DNA of 64,000 bases. Origin: Mya arenaria (taxonomy: Eukaryota > Mollusca > Bivalvia > Myida > Myidae). Under the pieces are notes generated by a model. It did not search any database. It worked only from the letters and a program-made list of their open reading frames with translations, and was not told the origin of the DNA. Below, in pieces: positions 24,901 through 37,949 of the stretch (its first letter is position 1; every line of letters begins with the position of its first letter). The DNA lies in assembly GCF_026914265.1 (NCBI RefSeq), contig NC_069124.1:69984402-70048401 (forward strand), written 5' to 3'. The translations under genes and the position numbers were made by a program.

Positions 24901-27900
24901 GGTGGTGTCATTGGCATACGCTTGTTTGTGAAGTAAACATTTCAATAAATTACTTCAATCCATAGAATGTGCTTGGTCTTTTACCATAATTTTATAAGTC
25001 GGGATATAAATTCAATTATAATTTTTATTACTGTACTCGGAAGATGATCATATTCCCACGGGTAGCATAGGTGCACGTTGTGAACATAAAAGAACTTTTT
25101 ATGAATATGATATCTTTTTCGAAATTAATCATTAAACAAGATTGAAGTAAATGCATAAGAACTGAAATATGTACCTGAGTTAAAATAGAAGAAACTCTTA
25201 TTTGGAATATTTCCTACTTCTGCGTGTGACTGACTTGGAATTAAAACTTGAACTCGAGATATCTAGACCAATGTTCTTGAGTTGTAAATGTTTGATATGA
25301 ATTTCATGTGTGTCTATCAGTTACCATAGATCAAACAATCCGTATTTATCCAACACATTAAACTCAAATGGTAAATATGGTTTAATATGTCATAAATCTG
25401 AGTATGTCATAAACAATCTAATTTAAAGTGTCACTTCTTCAGCAAAATCTAGTGATAAAGCCGCAAACAAAAATCTCTTAAACACTTTATACGTTATTGA
25501 TGCGTTCTTATAGTGCTAAAAAACTGGATACATTCGGACGTCTTTGCTTGTCAGAAAAGTAGTTGATCTGCTGATCTTTCTAAAGAGGTGCTTACGACGT
25601 CATACGACATCTTTATATTGACTACGCATAAACGTAATAATAATGGTGGAAAATAATTTTCAACTCGACTTTGTATACGGTAGAATTTGCTATAGCCATG
25701 TAGTGTATTTTGATTACATACAGTATAGTTTCAGTGATGTATGTATTTAACACCGATGCATTTCTGTACAGCAAACAGCGAAACGTTTGTGAAACCGAAA
25801 TACCTACACGATTTTTTTTTAAGATTTTCTCATTTCAATAGGTCTGCGACCAACAAGTGTTGTGAGTGTCCAAGAGGGACGTCTCAGCGGCGGAAGTACT
25901 GAGCTGCGGCCCAAGTCCGGCAAGAGCCTAACGTTCCGGTTGGCGCCGGGCCGTCACACCCCCGCACATTCTGTCTCAGAGGCGGAGTTTAAGATCATCC
26001 GCAGGGACATCCAGACACCCGTTTCCGTTACCAGGGTCGAAAAGTATGTGATTCAGACGTGAATAACACGACTTAATATATTTATTAAAATCTTAAATAC
26101 TATTTGTTGTACATTTTTCTTAATGACTGACATGTGCTGGTTATGCATAACACACTCCTAAACTAACTCTGCCGTCTTATACGATTTAAGAAAATAATAA
26201 ACGTATTAAAATCAGACAGATATTGAATTGTGCAATGTTAGATTATAAGTTAATACCAAATTTGACTCATGAGACGTATGGCACCTTTAAACAATTGATA
26301 AGCCGAATAATGTAGGACTTGAAGTAGGTGAACGACTTCGTGGACTTAGGTTAGGCCGGACAAGACCCAGATTTAACACCCGTACCAGAATAGTTTCGCC
26401 CTCAAGTGGCTCCAGAGGAAATGTTCGTAATAGTCTTACACGGTAAGCCACCCAGATTGAAATGCTATTGCCACCACTGGAAGAACGGCCAAATAAAACT
26501 GTTCAATCAAAGCAATAAATTAAACTTTTCGTCCGTTGCCAAACGGCAACATGGCCGTCCATGCAACAACAATGTCACAAACAGGATGTTTTCGAGAATG
26601 GTGAGATGCTCATTGTATACACCAAGAGTTATTAAAATAATGATACGGATAATTTATTTTTTTATTAAAATATACCTTTTAGCATATGTAAAAAATAATT
26701 ATAAAAGATATATGAGGACGCATTTGTCTTGGACATCAGACTACGTTCGGTGAAATGTTTGACACTAATTTGTAGTGACTTTCGCAGATTTGCACTCATG
26801 GATTATCATGTCATTGGAGCCCCGAGCACGCTACAATATGGATAAATCTAAACTGTTGGAATAAATGACCAAGGACGGTGTTTATTGTAGAAATGTGTTT
26901 GATCAATATTTATCAAAGTGATTTACATTTAATTAAGATTGCACACGTCCATTAGCGTAAGATAACATTGGGGGAAAAACAACAACACCGTAGCGTGATT
27001 TACTTCATTAAAACAACAACCCGGGTCGTTTTGTTGAAGCGCACCTCACAGGCGACCTCCAGTAAACGGCCTTGCAGGTATGGGCTATCGATTCCAATTA
27101 AGCAGCCAGACATCCTGACAAGCTTTTCTCCAGGTTCTTAGAGGAAACAATCATTTGGACTTAATGTCGAGAAGGAATACAAATTGTCGTATTTGGATGG
27201 TGAATGGACTGTAAACAGTCGTTGTTTCGGCTGGTTATTCCTAACATGCAGCAACACATTACCGATTAGACAATGTTGTCAAAGAAATTTTCAATACGAC
27301 TCAGTGATCGCCGGAAGAGGAAGTCGGTTAAGTTTGTGCGATTTTCAGGAATACATTTGGATGTGCAAATAAGTCCTACCATGCTGTACGACATTTATTT
27401 TTTTACTTTTGTACTGCTCAAGTGTTGCTTAATTTAAGATGAATGATTATTTGATTTAATGGTTGGGTTGTCCACCTCACATGTAAAAGGGCTTGAAGCC
27501 TCACAGATGTAGTCTCTACATTCATGAGAATGGAACTACCGTTGGTTTAATATTTTACAGTTAAACAGTGGAAGCGTAAGCCAAATGCCTAATACCACGG
27601 TATTTCTTTATGTACTTGCAGTTATCGTGATGGTTATGCGAGCGGGCGGAGCACTCAGCTGAGTTCTATCCGGGAGGGGGCCAGAAGCCCGACCCCCAAC
27701 GCCGCAAAGGACATGGAGCACGCTTTCATTGACGTAACACCGGATATGCCCGGGCTCAGCGTGTGGAGGATCCAGGTAAGCACTGACAGTGATGCACAGT
27801 GTCATTATCAATATTTTTGATATAACAATGATTGGCTTCTTAAATAGTAATACTAGTATATAGCTGTAATAAATGACATGCGCTGTTTGAATCACGCGTG

Positions 27901-30900
27901 TCGAATTTATCTCAAAAAATTTATTCTTTTAGGGCACAACCGTCCGCTGTTGTGACGTAGATGAGTACGGGTTTTTCCACGAGGGGAATGTCTACATAGT
28001 TCTTAATGTAGGTGAATGTTTACATTGCGTTTAAAAATTTATTAATAAAGTGTTATCATTGTTTTATAATAGTACATCATCATGATATTCCGTTGTAAAT
28101 ATTTCGCTTTATTGCAATCTGTGCGTATCCAGGCTGTTACTAGATCGTTTTTAAAGTGTTAGTTCCGTATTTCAAAAATGTTTCAGGTTGTAAGTCCAAA
28201 TGACAGGACACTTCATTACTGGATTGGATCTCAAGCAACAGAGGTATGTTCATCCAAACCCCTTGCAAATAGAGGCGGTATCAATTGAATCATAAGTATC
28301 GTTCGGAACACATTTTCGCCAATATGAAAGCTATCACAAACACCAAGATCAACGACCGACCGTGTGATTTTTTATATTTTTTACACTGCTGTGTCTTCCA
28401 ACCTTGGAAAATTTTCAGACTTTCGAAAATACAAAAACATTTCAAATAGATGAAATAGCATATTTACATGTTTTAAAACTTTAATGGTAACTACATGTAT
28501 AGGTTATTGTGTATCTGGATGTTTTTAGGAAATTTAACGTTCATACCTAGCGCAGATAGGCGAACGTTTACTTTTCACAAGGACTTTTTCGTCCCAATCG
28601 CTACAATATGTGCACTCAAAATACTGAAGCAATATAAATACATGCAGGTGCTAGGATTTGTCATTTAAACATGTCTGTAGTTATTGACTGTGTACGAACG
28701 GACAATAGGTTGGCGTTTCAACGAATATCTACAGTACTTATAACGTCGATCAGTATGGAATTTAAAAGTCGAATACATTGAAAAAATACTGCCATCCAAT
28801 TGGTTCCAAAATGATTTCATGCATTTCACTTTTTCGAGAATATCTTGAATATTATTTTGACAAGTACAACTTTTTTATCTTTAACTTTTAAATGGTATCA
28901 GTGCCAAACATATCGTGGGGAATTCTGCAGTTTCGTGGGGTATGCGCGTTTTTGGAAAGGGAAACAACCTCTTAAACCAAAAAAAATCGACGTTATAAAC
29001 GCTGTATCAATCTACGCGGTTAATACAAATGGAGATACGCCGACGAGTTAGTATACCAAAAAAACGATGTCAACCTACTCCAAAAATGTGTTGTTGCGTA
29101 TGACAACTTAGAAGACATCGGACAAGAGTATGTCCACATTATGTGTATAGGCCATTTATAGAGAACGTTGTTTACTGTTTGACCACTGCAGGCGGAGGCT
29201 GCTCTTGGGGAGAAGAAGGCGCACCACCTAGACCTGATAGTGGCCAACGCCCATCTCTTTTCCAGGGAGGTATGTACCGACACCCTACAGCTACATACTA
29301 ATGAGTGTCTCACACGTAGATTATATCACACCATTCAACTGATTAGCAACACCATAAGTGCTTATTTAATTCAGTTGACGCCTGGTTGTTCTTGTACAAG
29401 TTTTAAAAGAAGTGGCTGTTAGTAATTATCATTAATATAACATATGTCATTTAACTGAGTTCAAGTAATGATTTTTTTAGTGTACGTATGAAAACTCGTA
29501 CTTCCTCAATCTGATAAATAACATTATATCCTCACTACACTCTGCAAGCAAGGACCTGCCTTGAACTAATATACATTCAGTCAAAATAGAATGCATGCAA
29601 AAGAATATATTTCTTGAACATCAATTTTAAGCTCACTTTAGTTTAATGACGATGTGACTACCATTTCCTTGAAACATATCTTTCTAACGTATAGTGTTCG
29701 TGGGAAGAAAGTTTGTATAAAGAAGACATTTGTGGAATAGCTAACCTTTTATTGTCTGCATGCTTTTTTTATGGATGTTGAGTTATTCCAACGGATAACG
29801 ACACATATCAACGCCAACGTATGTTGTGACGACATCAGGCAATGAGCATATTGATACATGTACATCATTGTGGTTTACCCAAAATCTACACGTTAGAAAT
29901 AAATCACGAATGCTTTAAAGTACACCTTTTGGTCTAGGCTTTCTTGACTCTGAGTGTAGTTTTTCTGCGGTTTTATAAAACTATGTTAAATATACAGTCT
30001 ATCTACGACGCGCTCCGTGCAGCACCTGTAACGTGTAATTACGTAACCACTAATAAACACGTGGGTCTCAGTAGCGTGAGAATAGGTGAGCGATTTAGGG
30101 CCTCAATCTTGTTAAAACCTAAAAAAAAAAACACTGACGCATACACGAAAACTAGAAACGCATAAACACATTCAAAACATGCAAATTAATTAAGTCCCAA
30201 ATCCTCTGAAGCGATATGTTTAATGTGATGAGTTTTTCCAAGGGTACCATCGATCTCGTATCCTCAAACCAGTGCGACCTTGGTCGGTTATAGGAATGTT
30301 ATATTGTGATGTGTTTTCCATGAAAATGCTTATGTGAACTTCGCTATCGTTTCTTTTTTGAAGCAGTATATAAGCATTGGTGTTCATATTTTTTCAGGTC
30401 CAAAACCACGAGTCGACAGTATTCCGCCGCGTTTTTCCCGACGGCATAGTGTGAGTGTTGCTGAAGATGTTATTTTTTCTTTCGACATTTAATTATGTTT
30501 TGAGCAAAAATGTCTCTGCACTAGTGACTCCTTTCAATTTTCATGAAAAACTTCAATTATCTGGACACATTTGCAAGTTGTAACTGTATGTTCTCTCCTC
30601 AGATATATTGAGGGGAAGCACAAGCAGAGCGTCCCACGGGCGGCCCAGTATGAGAAGCGACTCTACCTCGTCACCGGCCGGAAGTACGCACGTGCTGCAT
30701 GTGTACGTATTATCTTGGACTTTCACTTATTTTATCTAAAGGGCATAATTTGTATTATTATTTGTATAAAAATAAGCAGAATTTATAGAATTTAGTTCTT
30801 ACAGTAATCATCAATTTTGTAGAAAAAAATGCCCACATAGAACGGCATCACACGCTCGGATATAATTCCGTAATGTGCTAGTATATAAAGTTTATATGTA

Positions 30901-33900
30901 TAAGCAATGCTCACATCACCTGTCATTAGTAACTGTTCTCGGATTCATTTTTTTTCTGGAATTATGAATACAAAACATTTCAATTGACAGGTATTTCCAA
31001 GCCGTGTACACATGCAATCTTCCAACATCGTGATTCTAGACGGTTTTCCCAGAATCTACGTCTGGATCGGGAAAGACAGCGGCTACGTCATTAAAAATAA
31101 AGTACGTATAAAATCTGATAAAATGTGTCAAAGTATTTTGGAATTTTTAAAACTTGTTCTTAGAAACATGTTCTTTTAACATTTGTTCGACATAACAGGG
31201 ATTACCCGGTTCATGTTTTGAATTGTCACGTTACCCAGCCAGACACAAATTGTATGTTTCCTTTTCTGCAGGCTATCAGGTTGGCAAGGAAGATGCAATT
31301 GCGACAGAGAAACGGAACGTGCCATGTTGTTGTCATCGGTAACCAGTTTTCTTTTTAATATTTCAAAACATATACATTATCATGGATTTACCAATGTTAC
31401 TCTTGGTTGTAGCGCGATATCGTTTTAAACAAATGGGTTGTCGAGAAACGTAACAGTAGGTTTATCTGCAAATTTAACTATAATCTGACACTCGCAGAGT
31501 ATTCATCGGAACTTCTTAATCTGATAAAATGTTGTATTAAGGCTCCAGTGATTAAAATCCTGTTGCAATTATTCCCAAATCTCACACCGTATTACCTCCC
31601 TTCCATCAGACGAGACCGAAACCAGTCTGTCCGAGCGGTTCAAGCTGAAGTTTGACGACTGTGCATTTCCGGAGCTGCCCACGAACGGCCTTCTCGACCA
31701 GGGAGAGGGCGAACACACAGAAGAACACGACAGCGCCGAACAGCGCCTGGTCATGCACAGGTACGACAGTTCAATGATCTCTAAAAATGGACAACCAATG
31801 ATTAAGACGCTACTGTCAAAAGTAAAAGAAAAAGGAGGTTTGTTTTAGTAACTACTGTGTTAATAACCAAAGTATAACTTGTTGAATATGACACTTAAGT
31901 AAAACTAATAACCTTCAGAGTATCCGGTGACCGCGTGTTATACGACATGCCGGAAGCCCATAAGCGGCCGTTTAAGCAACGGTACCTGGTGACGCGAGAC
32001 AGCTTCCTCCTAGACCAGGGGCCACGGGAAGCCATGTATATGTGGGTGGGTGCAGACGCCATGGAGGACGAGGTCAACAATGCTATCTCCAGGGCAAAGG
32101 TGAGCCGAATGCCAACTTGGTCGGATACTCTCGTGTGCAACACTCGATTACACTCTAAATCATTTAATAAAAGGAGAGTATCGTAATGGATATATCGTTG
32201 CATTCAGATGATGAGTCTCATTTATTTTACAATGTTGTTTCTTGTCAAAATGAGACTTTAATAAAAGTAATTTGTGTAAAAGGTGACTGACGATTTAATG
32301 TTAACGCTGTTTACTATGACTTCCTTATGTTTATATATTAAATGCCTTTAAACGCGAATGACAATACAACTCATCTTAATGTTAGAAGGTCAAGTTGAAA
32401 TAATGGACTGTTTCCTAATATAAAACCTACCGTGTCTCTCAGTCGCTGCGGGAGCACCACGGGTACCCAGCGGAAAGCCCCGTGTGTCGCGTGCGGGAGG
32501 GGCACGAGCCCACGGAGATGAAGCAATGTTTCTGTGACTGGCGCGACCACCTCAGCAAGGGCATGCCCCTAACAAAGATCTACAGCGCAGGAAATGTCGG
32601 TATGTGAGAAACTATGCTATTCCATGTATTTCAAGTAATGCCAGTGTTATGAGGTTTGCTTTTCATTATTTTGTGTGGTCAATTTGGGGCCGAGAGTGTT
32701 TGATTAAAAAGAATTCTTACCGTTGTCTTCCAGATTAAATGAAGCATCAACTATTTGTTGACCAAACGAAAAAAGCGTTAGATTTAGAAAACTACAACAT
32801 CTAATACAAGTAGTGATGTTTGCCTTTTGCAGGTCGAGCCTTGTTTTCACGCACAGACAGACGCACGGTCGCCACAGTCAAGGGATGTTGGTCAGAAGAT
32901 ACGCTAGGCGAAATTCGCAAAAATACGCAGGTATACATGCTGACAATGTAGTTGTATTTAACCTGAAATCCGGTATATGCACAGTGCTGGTGCCGTTAGG
33001 CCGTTTACTTCTCGCCGCTAGGCCGCTAACTTCACGTATATCTGATGCGATGCACTATTACGAAGGATTTTAATTTGATGACTGCATGTCGCCTTTAAAA
33101 GGTCAAAGCACTTGCTTTAGTAGGGTCTTTTGACGATATATTTATTTCTTCCCTGCAGGTGTGGGTGTTGAGTGAGGGCGAGCTGTCAGAATGGGACCAC
33201 GTGGGCGTGTTCACGAACGCGCGCTGTTTCCTTGTATTCCACACCACGCTAGAGGGCGCACACTTTCAGTACGTGCTCTACTACTGGCTTGGTACACAGG
33301 CATCGCGTGCAGATAAGGACCGCATCGTACAGCTCGCTCTCGAGAAAAATGACCAGCTCGAGAACGCCGCCGTCTTGGTGAGTATACCTTGACATCTGGT
33401 TCGAGCCAACGAAGAAATCGAACCAAGCAAGTTCGATCCAACGGGGTTCGTCTGTATATAAATTGCATTTTAGTGTAGTTTTGTAATAAGTTGAATCTCA
33501 TTGTATAATTCAGGAGTACATATATATATTCTAGCTAGTTTATTTACGGTAATCGTGAAATTTAACTATAAAAGATTACATCATGTGTTTCAGATTCGGG
33601 TATTGGACGGTAGAGAACCGCAGCATTTCATGACGGCGCTGGCAGACTGGATGCTAGTGGTAAAATACATCTTTAGATTATATGCCTTTAACTGCGTGGG
33701 ATTTGTTTAACATTCCAAATATGAACTTCGAATATTCTGCAATAACATTAAAGCGGCAATTTAAAAGTAATAGGTACAGTACTGAATTTTGTTTTTAGTA
33801 TGATGGAGAGTTGGAGACAGAGTCCGACAGGAAACTGTTCTGTGTGAGAGACGCCGGTGACAGGGCCACGAGAATCCAACAAGTAAGTATGTTAACTCTT

Positions 33901-36900
33901 GCAGAACTAAAACATTACTTATTTCTTCTTAAACTTTAGAAATCAATATAAAACAATCAAAGGTTATAAACTTATGTATTTCAAACCTGGTTTTAGTTGA
34001 AAACAAACCTATAACGTGAACCTTTGCTTATTAAGACAATACCGTACACATCCTGGCTGGGTTCTAGGTCTTCGTTTATAAACGTTAACATTATGTTGTT
34101 CCTCTCTCAGATGCCACTGTGTTGGGACAGCTTTAACTCGTCAGCGTCGTTCCTGCTATTGACAGAGGACAACCCCTTCCTGTGGTACGGCCGCCAATCC
34201 GGAAGTACCGAGCGCGAGGCCACCAAGGACCTTCTAGGCATTCTGTGTTCAGCCAAGTGAGTATTGCATAAAGGAGGGAGGCTTGGTTGAACGTATGAGT
34301 ACAACCGAACAAATGTCATAAAAAACTTTAACAATGGTACGGTTTCTTTGTTTGTGAAAATTGCATCAGTCAAAAAAACAAACAAAAAAACATGGCCACT
34401 TAAGAAAATAATACACATCTAAACTTATCTTCGCCTTAAAGGTTTTTATATTGTATTGTAATCAAATTTCAATTGCTTGTATGAACTGGAAGCGTGACAT
34501 GTATTTTGCAGAATGTATTCATACGAAGTTGTGCCTGAGGGTAAAGAGACCGTAGCGTTCTTGAAGCACGTTGGAGGTACAAAGGCTTATGAAACCGAGT
34601 ACAAAACCCAGGTAAGTTAGTCTACCAGAGCGTGATTTTGTTTCATGTCATCCATATATACATCATCAGTTCATTAAGCTGTCATTTCTCTGTAACTCTT
34701 GTTTATTTCTTCTTTCACAGGTGCTGGAGCGGCGGCCGCCATGTTTGCTCTATTGTCATCCAAATGAGAGGGATTTTGAATTGATCGACAATTTTCAACA
34801 AGAGGTACGTTTCACGAAACTTCTAAATTCTACAGAAGTAAACACTATTTTTATCTATTGTTAACACAATTCTTACTTATTAAAAAGTACACTGTATTTT
34901 TAAGGCGACTGGCCAATCAAGGCTCAAACTTTCTCATTCTCATTCACAGGATCTTTCCGAAGAAGGTGTCTTTATATTGGACACATTCGATCAGGTAAGT
35001 CACATGTTAGTTGTTCTGTTCCTAGAAGTCGTATTTTGCTTACACCTGAAAAATCCATTTTCTAGTTTGATGAGCTGTATAATGTTGTAATTAAAGTAAG
35101 CATTCTTCCGTTTTCAGTTGTTCATGTGGTGCGGAGAGCGAGTGGAAGGAAAACGACGGAAACGGCTGCTGGAGCTCTCAGAGGTAGGGAGCCGCTTAGC
35201 ATAAATAACAAACAGTTACCACTTTAAATGAAGTTGCTTCTAAAAAAGATGCAAACCGAACATTTGGAAGAAATACTACCATTATAATCATTAACGCAAT
35301 ATTACCACGGTATATATGGTTGCAATACTACCACGGTATACATGTACGCAATACTACCACGGTATACATGGACGCAATAATACCACGATATACATGTACG
35401 CAATACTACCACGGTATACATGGACGCAATAATACCACGATATACATGTACGCAATACTACCACGGTATACATGGACGCAATAATACCACGATATACATG
35501 GACGCAATAATACCACGATATACATGGACGCAATACTACCAACGTATACATGGACGCAATACTTCCACGGTATACAGTACATGGACGCAATACTACCACG
35601 GTATACATAAACTAAACACTAAATACTACCATTATATACATGGACGCAATACTACTACGATATTCATGGACACAATAATACCACGGTATACATAAATTAA
35701 ACACTGAATACTACCATGGTATACATGGACGCAATACTACCACGAAATACATGGACGCAATACTACCAAGGTATACATAAACTAAATACTAAACACTACC
35801 ATGGTATACCTCGACGCAAAACTACCATGCTATACTTGTACGAATTTATACCGTGATATACCTGGACGCAATACTTACATGGTATATATGCATGTTATAC
35901 AGTCATGATATTCGTAGACACAATGCTTCAATAGTATATAAGAAAGAAATACTATCATGCTGTACATGCACGCATACTTCAATGGTATAACTGGACGCTG
36001 TACTACTATGCTAGACATGGACGCAATACTACCATAGTGGACAAAAACTTCCATGATATACCTGGATGCAATACATTTTGAGTCCCATATGTTTTAACGA
36101 AAATTATCTCAATATTATTTTGCAATAATTATATGTGTTCCCTTTCCGTAGGCGTACATCCGGTGTGACCCTGCGTGCCGCGACCACAGTGCGGTATCTG
36201 TATGGGCCGTCTCCCAGCGGTGCGAGCCTCTCGCATTTATCAAACACTTCCGTACATGGAACGCACTCGGATACTCGGTAACATTCCCATACCAGTTTCA
36301 TCCTCATACGAGTTTTATATATTCGCATGTCCTTTGTTTGGTTGTATTTAATGAATTTAATGATAAACTGTTGAAGCTCTATTCACGTACGTTAAATGAT
36401 AAACTGTTGAAGCTTTATTCACGTACGTTAGGATTTATCTGAAAGGTGATGTACTATATATCCTGGTATAATCATAATTTATTATATATCACTATTGTTA
36501 TACTGTCTATTTGTTATTCCAGGGGAGGCATTCCTATGAGATTTTGAGGAAACGAGTACGCCAGGAAAATGCAAAGATCGACATTGATCAAAATGTAAGA
36601 TAACAATTTACTACAACAAGAAGTATAAGATGCAATTGAACAAAGACTTAATATATTATTTATTTTTCAAATCAAAGTTTTACGCAGTCAATTCAACAGT
36701 GACCATAATTTATGTAAAGGCCCGGTTTGCTGGGGGAGGGGGAGCACGATCACCCCGACCCCCCCCCCGACCCCCGCGAATTTGTTTAATGCTGGATGCC
36801 TTTACAGCTTTAGGTACTTGTTCTTCTATGTCTTGATTATCTATGTTACAAGTGAAGTGGGTGTTAAGTGTACATGTCATATGTCTCCATGTTTACAGCT

Positions 36901-37443
36901 GGTTGATACGACGTTTCTGAGCCAGCCTAAGTACCCGTACCGCGTTCTATTGCAAAAGGAACTTCCCCCAGACATCGACGACACAAACAAACACGTGAGT
37001 AAAGAACAGAACATATATTTATAACAGTAAAGAAATGTGGATAATATACTGTTAGTCGTAGGTGCTTTTTCGTTGCAGTTTATGTAGGAATTAATCCCGC
37101 ACTTATTAAATTATCCATTGTGATGCTTTATGAAACTTACTTTGAAACAAGTATCCGATTTATGTCCATAGGGTTTAATCGGGACAATATAACCCTTTTT
37201 AATGTTTTAAAATGTTATACTATTATACCCATCAACTTCTACGTAAACAACTTTTATATACAAAACAATGTAATCATTCTGACTACGCCACAGAACCACC
37301 TGTCAGAGCGTCAGTTCCGGGATAACCTAAAGGTGTCGCGGCTCGAGTTTTACCGATTTCCGGTGTGGAAGCAGCGACAGGTGCTCCGCTCCGCCCGCCT
37401 TTTGTACGTGCCGCCCGTCATCCAACACGCCGAGCCAACGTGA
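18923..37443 (+). CDS. Villin/advillin-like actin-binding protein, six gelsolin repeats plus headpiece
   Basis: Twenty-six phase-consistent exons give 973 aa: 18923-19106, 25842-26043, 27622-27775, 27933-28007, 28187-28243, 29192-29269, 30398-30450, 30603-30702, 30991-31101, 31272-31338, 31610-31760, 31919-32099, 32443-32599, 32833-32930, 33159-33377, 33594-33659, 33799-33882, 34111-34256, 34512-34611, 34721-34804, 34950-34994, 35118-35183, 36152-36277, 36523-36594, 36899-36994, 37294-37443. An unusual polar N-terminal extension (about 1-160) precedes gelsolin repeats G1 (about 163-300, 'PGLSVWRI', 'HYWIG', 'HESTVFRRVFPDGIVY'), G2, G3, G4 ('YYWLG'), G5 ('LWYGRQSGS') and G6 ('FMWCGE'). A headpiece-like end (about 925-960) has 'HLSERQF' and 'FPVWKQR'. 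The family caps, severs or bundles actin, often under Ca2+ and PIP2 control. Six repeats plus headpiece is the villin/advillin plan, not gelsolin. The headpiece lacks the usual KKxKGLF end and runs 13 residues further. An alternative first exon is at 21729. Confidence 0.92.
19339..19366. repeat. Poly-C followed by (CA)n
   Basis: A run of about 12 C followed by about eight CA units. Confidence 0.9.
19540..19655. repeat. Possible tRNA-derived SINE fragment
   Basis: 'gactccgggttggatcccga' resembles a degenerate RNA polymerase III B box in its usual GC-rich setting, followed by 'ccgggtcgcac' and an AT-richer tail. No convincing A box or flanking duplication is visible, so this is a weak call. 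Confidence 0.25.
21729..21780 (+). CDS. Alternative first coding exon of the villin-like gene
   Basis: A 52-bp stretch begins with ATG, reads MKRPKSGMRTFRPMSAL, and ends at a consensus donor GTAAGT at 21781 in phase 1. The next villin-like exon (25842) needs exactly phase 1, and joining them makes an AGT serine codon followed by LRPTSVV. It lies in the 6.7-kb first intron. The composition fits the basic, polar extension of the main form. The inference is a second promoter giving a shorter N-terminus, about 17 instead of 61 residues before exon 2. Confidence 0.6.
23929..24185. repeat. (CTT)n polypyrimidine tract
   Basis: About 255 bp of almost pure pyrimidine on the plus strand: GTT units, then CTT with CCT, CGT and CTTAGT variants. 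It could form a GAA/TTC triplex-type structure. The long Phe-rich open frame through it is an artefact of the repeat. Confidence 0.95.
26044..27621. other. Second intron of the villin-like gene, no gene seen
   Basis: A 115-codon open frame at 26406-26753 resembles nothing I know, has no splice context and becomes AT-rich in its second half. I treat it as chance. Confidence 0.5.
28244..30397. other. Introns 5 and 6 of the villin-like gene
   Basis: Apart from the 78-bp exon at 29192-29269, this stretch holds unique AT-rich intron sequence. I see no repeat family, RNA gene or supported open frame. Confidence 0.6.
33397..33455. mobile_element. Remnant of a pogo-type MITE
   Basis: 'gttcgagccaacgaagaaat' and then 'gttcgatccaacggggttcg' lead to an end reading 'tctgta'. 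This matches the right end of the element at 47977-48144, including a flanking TA. It lies 20 bp inside the intron after exon 33159-33377. Only one end is present. Confidence 0.6.
35285..36078. repeat. 26-bp tandem array in an intron of the villin-like gene
   Basis: About 30 copies of a unit reading 'tacatggacgcaatactacc' + 'acggta'. The units are fairly uniform at 35300-35600 and increasingly diverged, with indels, towards 36070. The array fills the intron between exons 35118-35183 and 36152-36277. Open frames on both strands inside it (rich in Tyr, His and Asn) come from the repeat. Confidence 0.93.
36351..36431. repeat. 36-bp direct duplication
   Basis: 'aatgataaactgttgaagct' followed by '.tattcacgtacgtta' occurs twice in tandem with a single-base difference, in the intron after exon 36152-36277. 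Confidence 0.85.
36719..36779. repeat. G-rich then C-rich low-complexity patch
   Basis: 'gctgggggagggggagcacg' is followed by 'atcaccccgacccccccccc'. It lies in the intron before exon 36899-36994. Confidence 0.7.
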
Positions 37444-37939
37444 CCCACAACCGGAAATACCTCACCAACGGGGGCGCGCTGTGATATCCGCTTATGGATG
37501 GACTGTGATATTTGACTACTGCAAATGATATGTGATAGCCATATTTTGTTGTCTTTTAAAATTCATATTGAATAATGACATTAAATACAATTGGCATGGT
37601 AGGCATTGAATAATTGATTTTCATTCGATATACATCAGATGTCCAATGGGGTGAATCATTATTGTTTATTTGGCAATTTTGCTACTTTCTTTAATCATTT
37701 ACAGCAGAGGTACTATAATTTTAAAAGCACACTTGTCGTAATTTAAGCTGTAAAGCCACTGCCATGCCGCCATTTATTAGTCATTGTATATGGTATATTC
37801 TCCCATTGATTCAAAACGTGATTGTTCAATTGACGATATACTGACAAGTAAATCAATGCTATTTTCTTATTGTAATGCATTTTATTTATTTGTATTTATA
37901 TGTAAACCATTTGATAATTTATAACTTTGTTACTTTTAC

Positions 37940-37945
37940 AATAAA
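37940..37945 (+). terminator. Polyadenylation signal AATAAA for the villin-like gene
   Basis: AATAAA about 500 bp after the TGA at 37441-37443, followed within 25 bp by a GT/T-rich stretch ('gcatgtgtttttattta'). It is the first good match downstream of the stop. Confidence 0.6.
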
Positions 37946-37949
37946 TCAT

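Larger units (their letters stand above)
19107..25841. other. First intron of the villin-like gene
   Basis: AT-rich 6.7-kb intron. It contains poly-C plus (CA)n at 19339-19366, a possible SINE-like fragment near 19540-19650, the alternative first exon at 21729-21780 and a long CTT-rich tract at 23929-24185. Nothing else between 21785 and 25840 looks coding. Confidence 0.7.

Noticed and set aside
35354-35695. Tyr/His/Asn-rich open frames on both strands
   Set aside because: Products of the 26-bp intronic array between two phase-matched exons.
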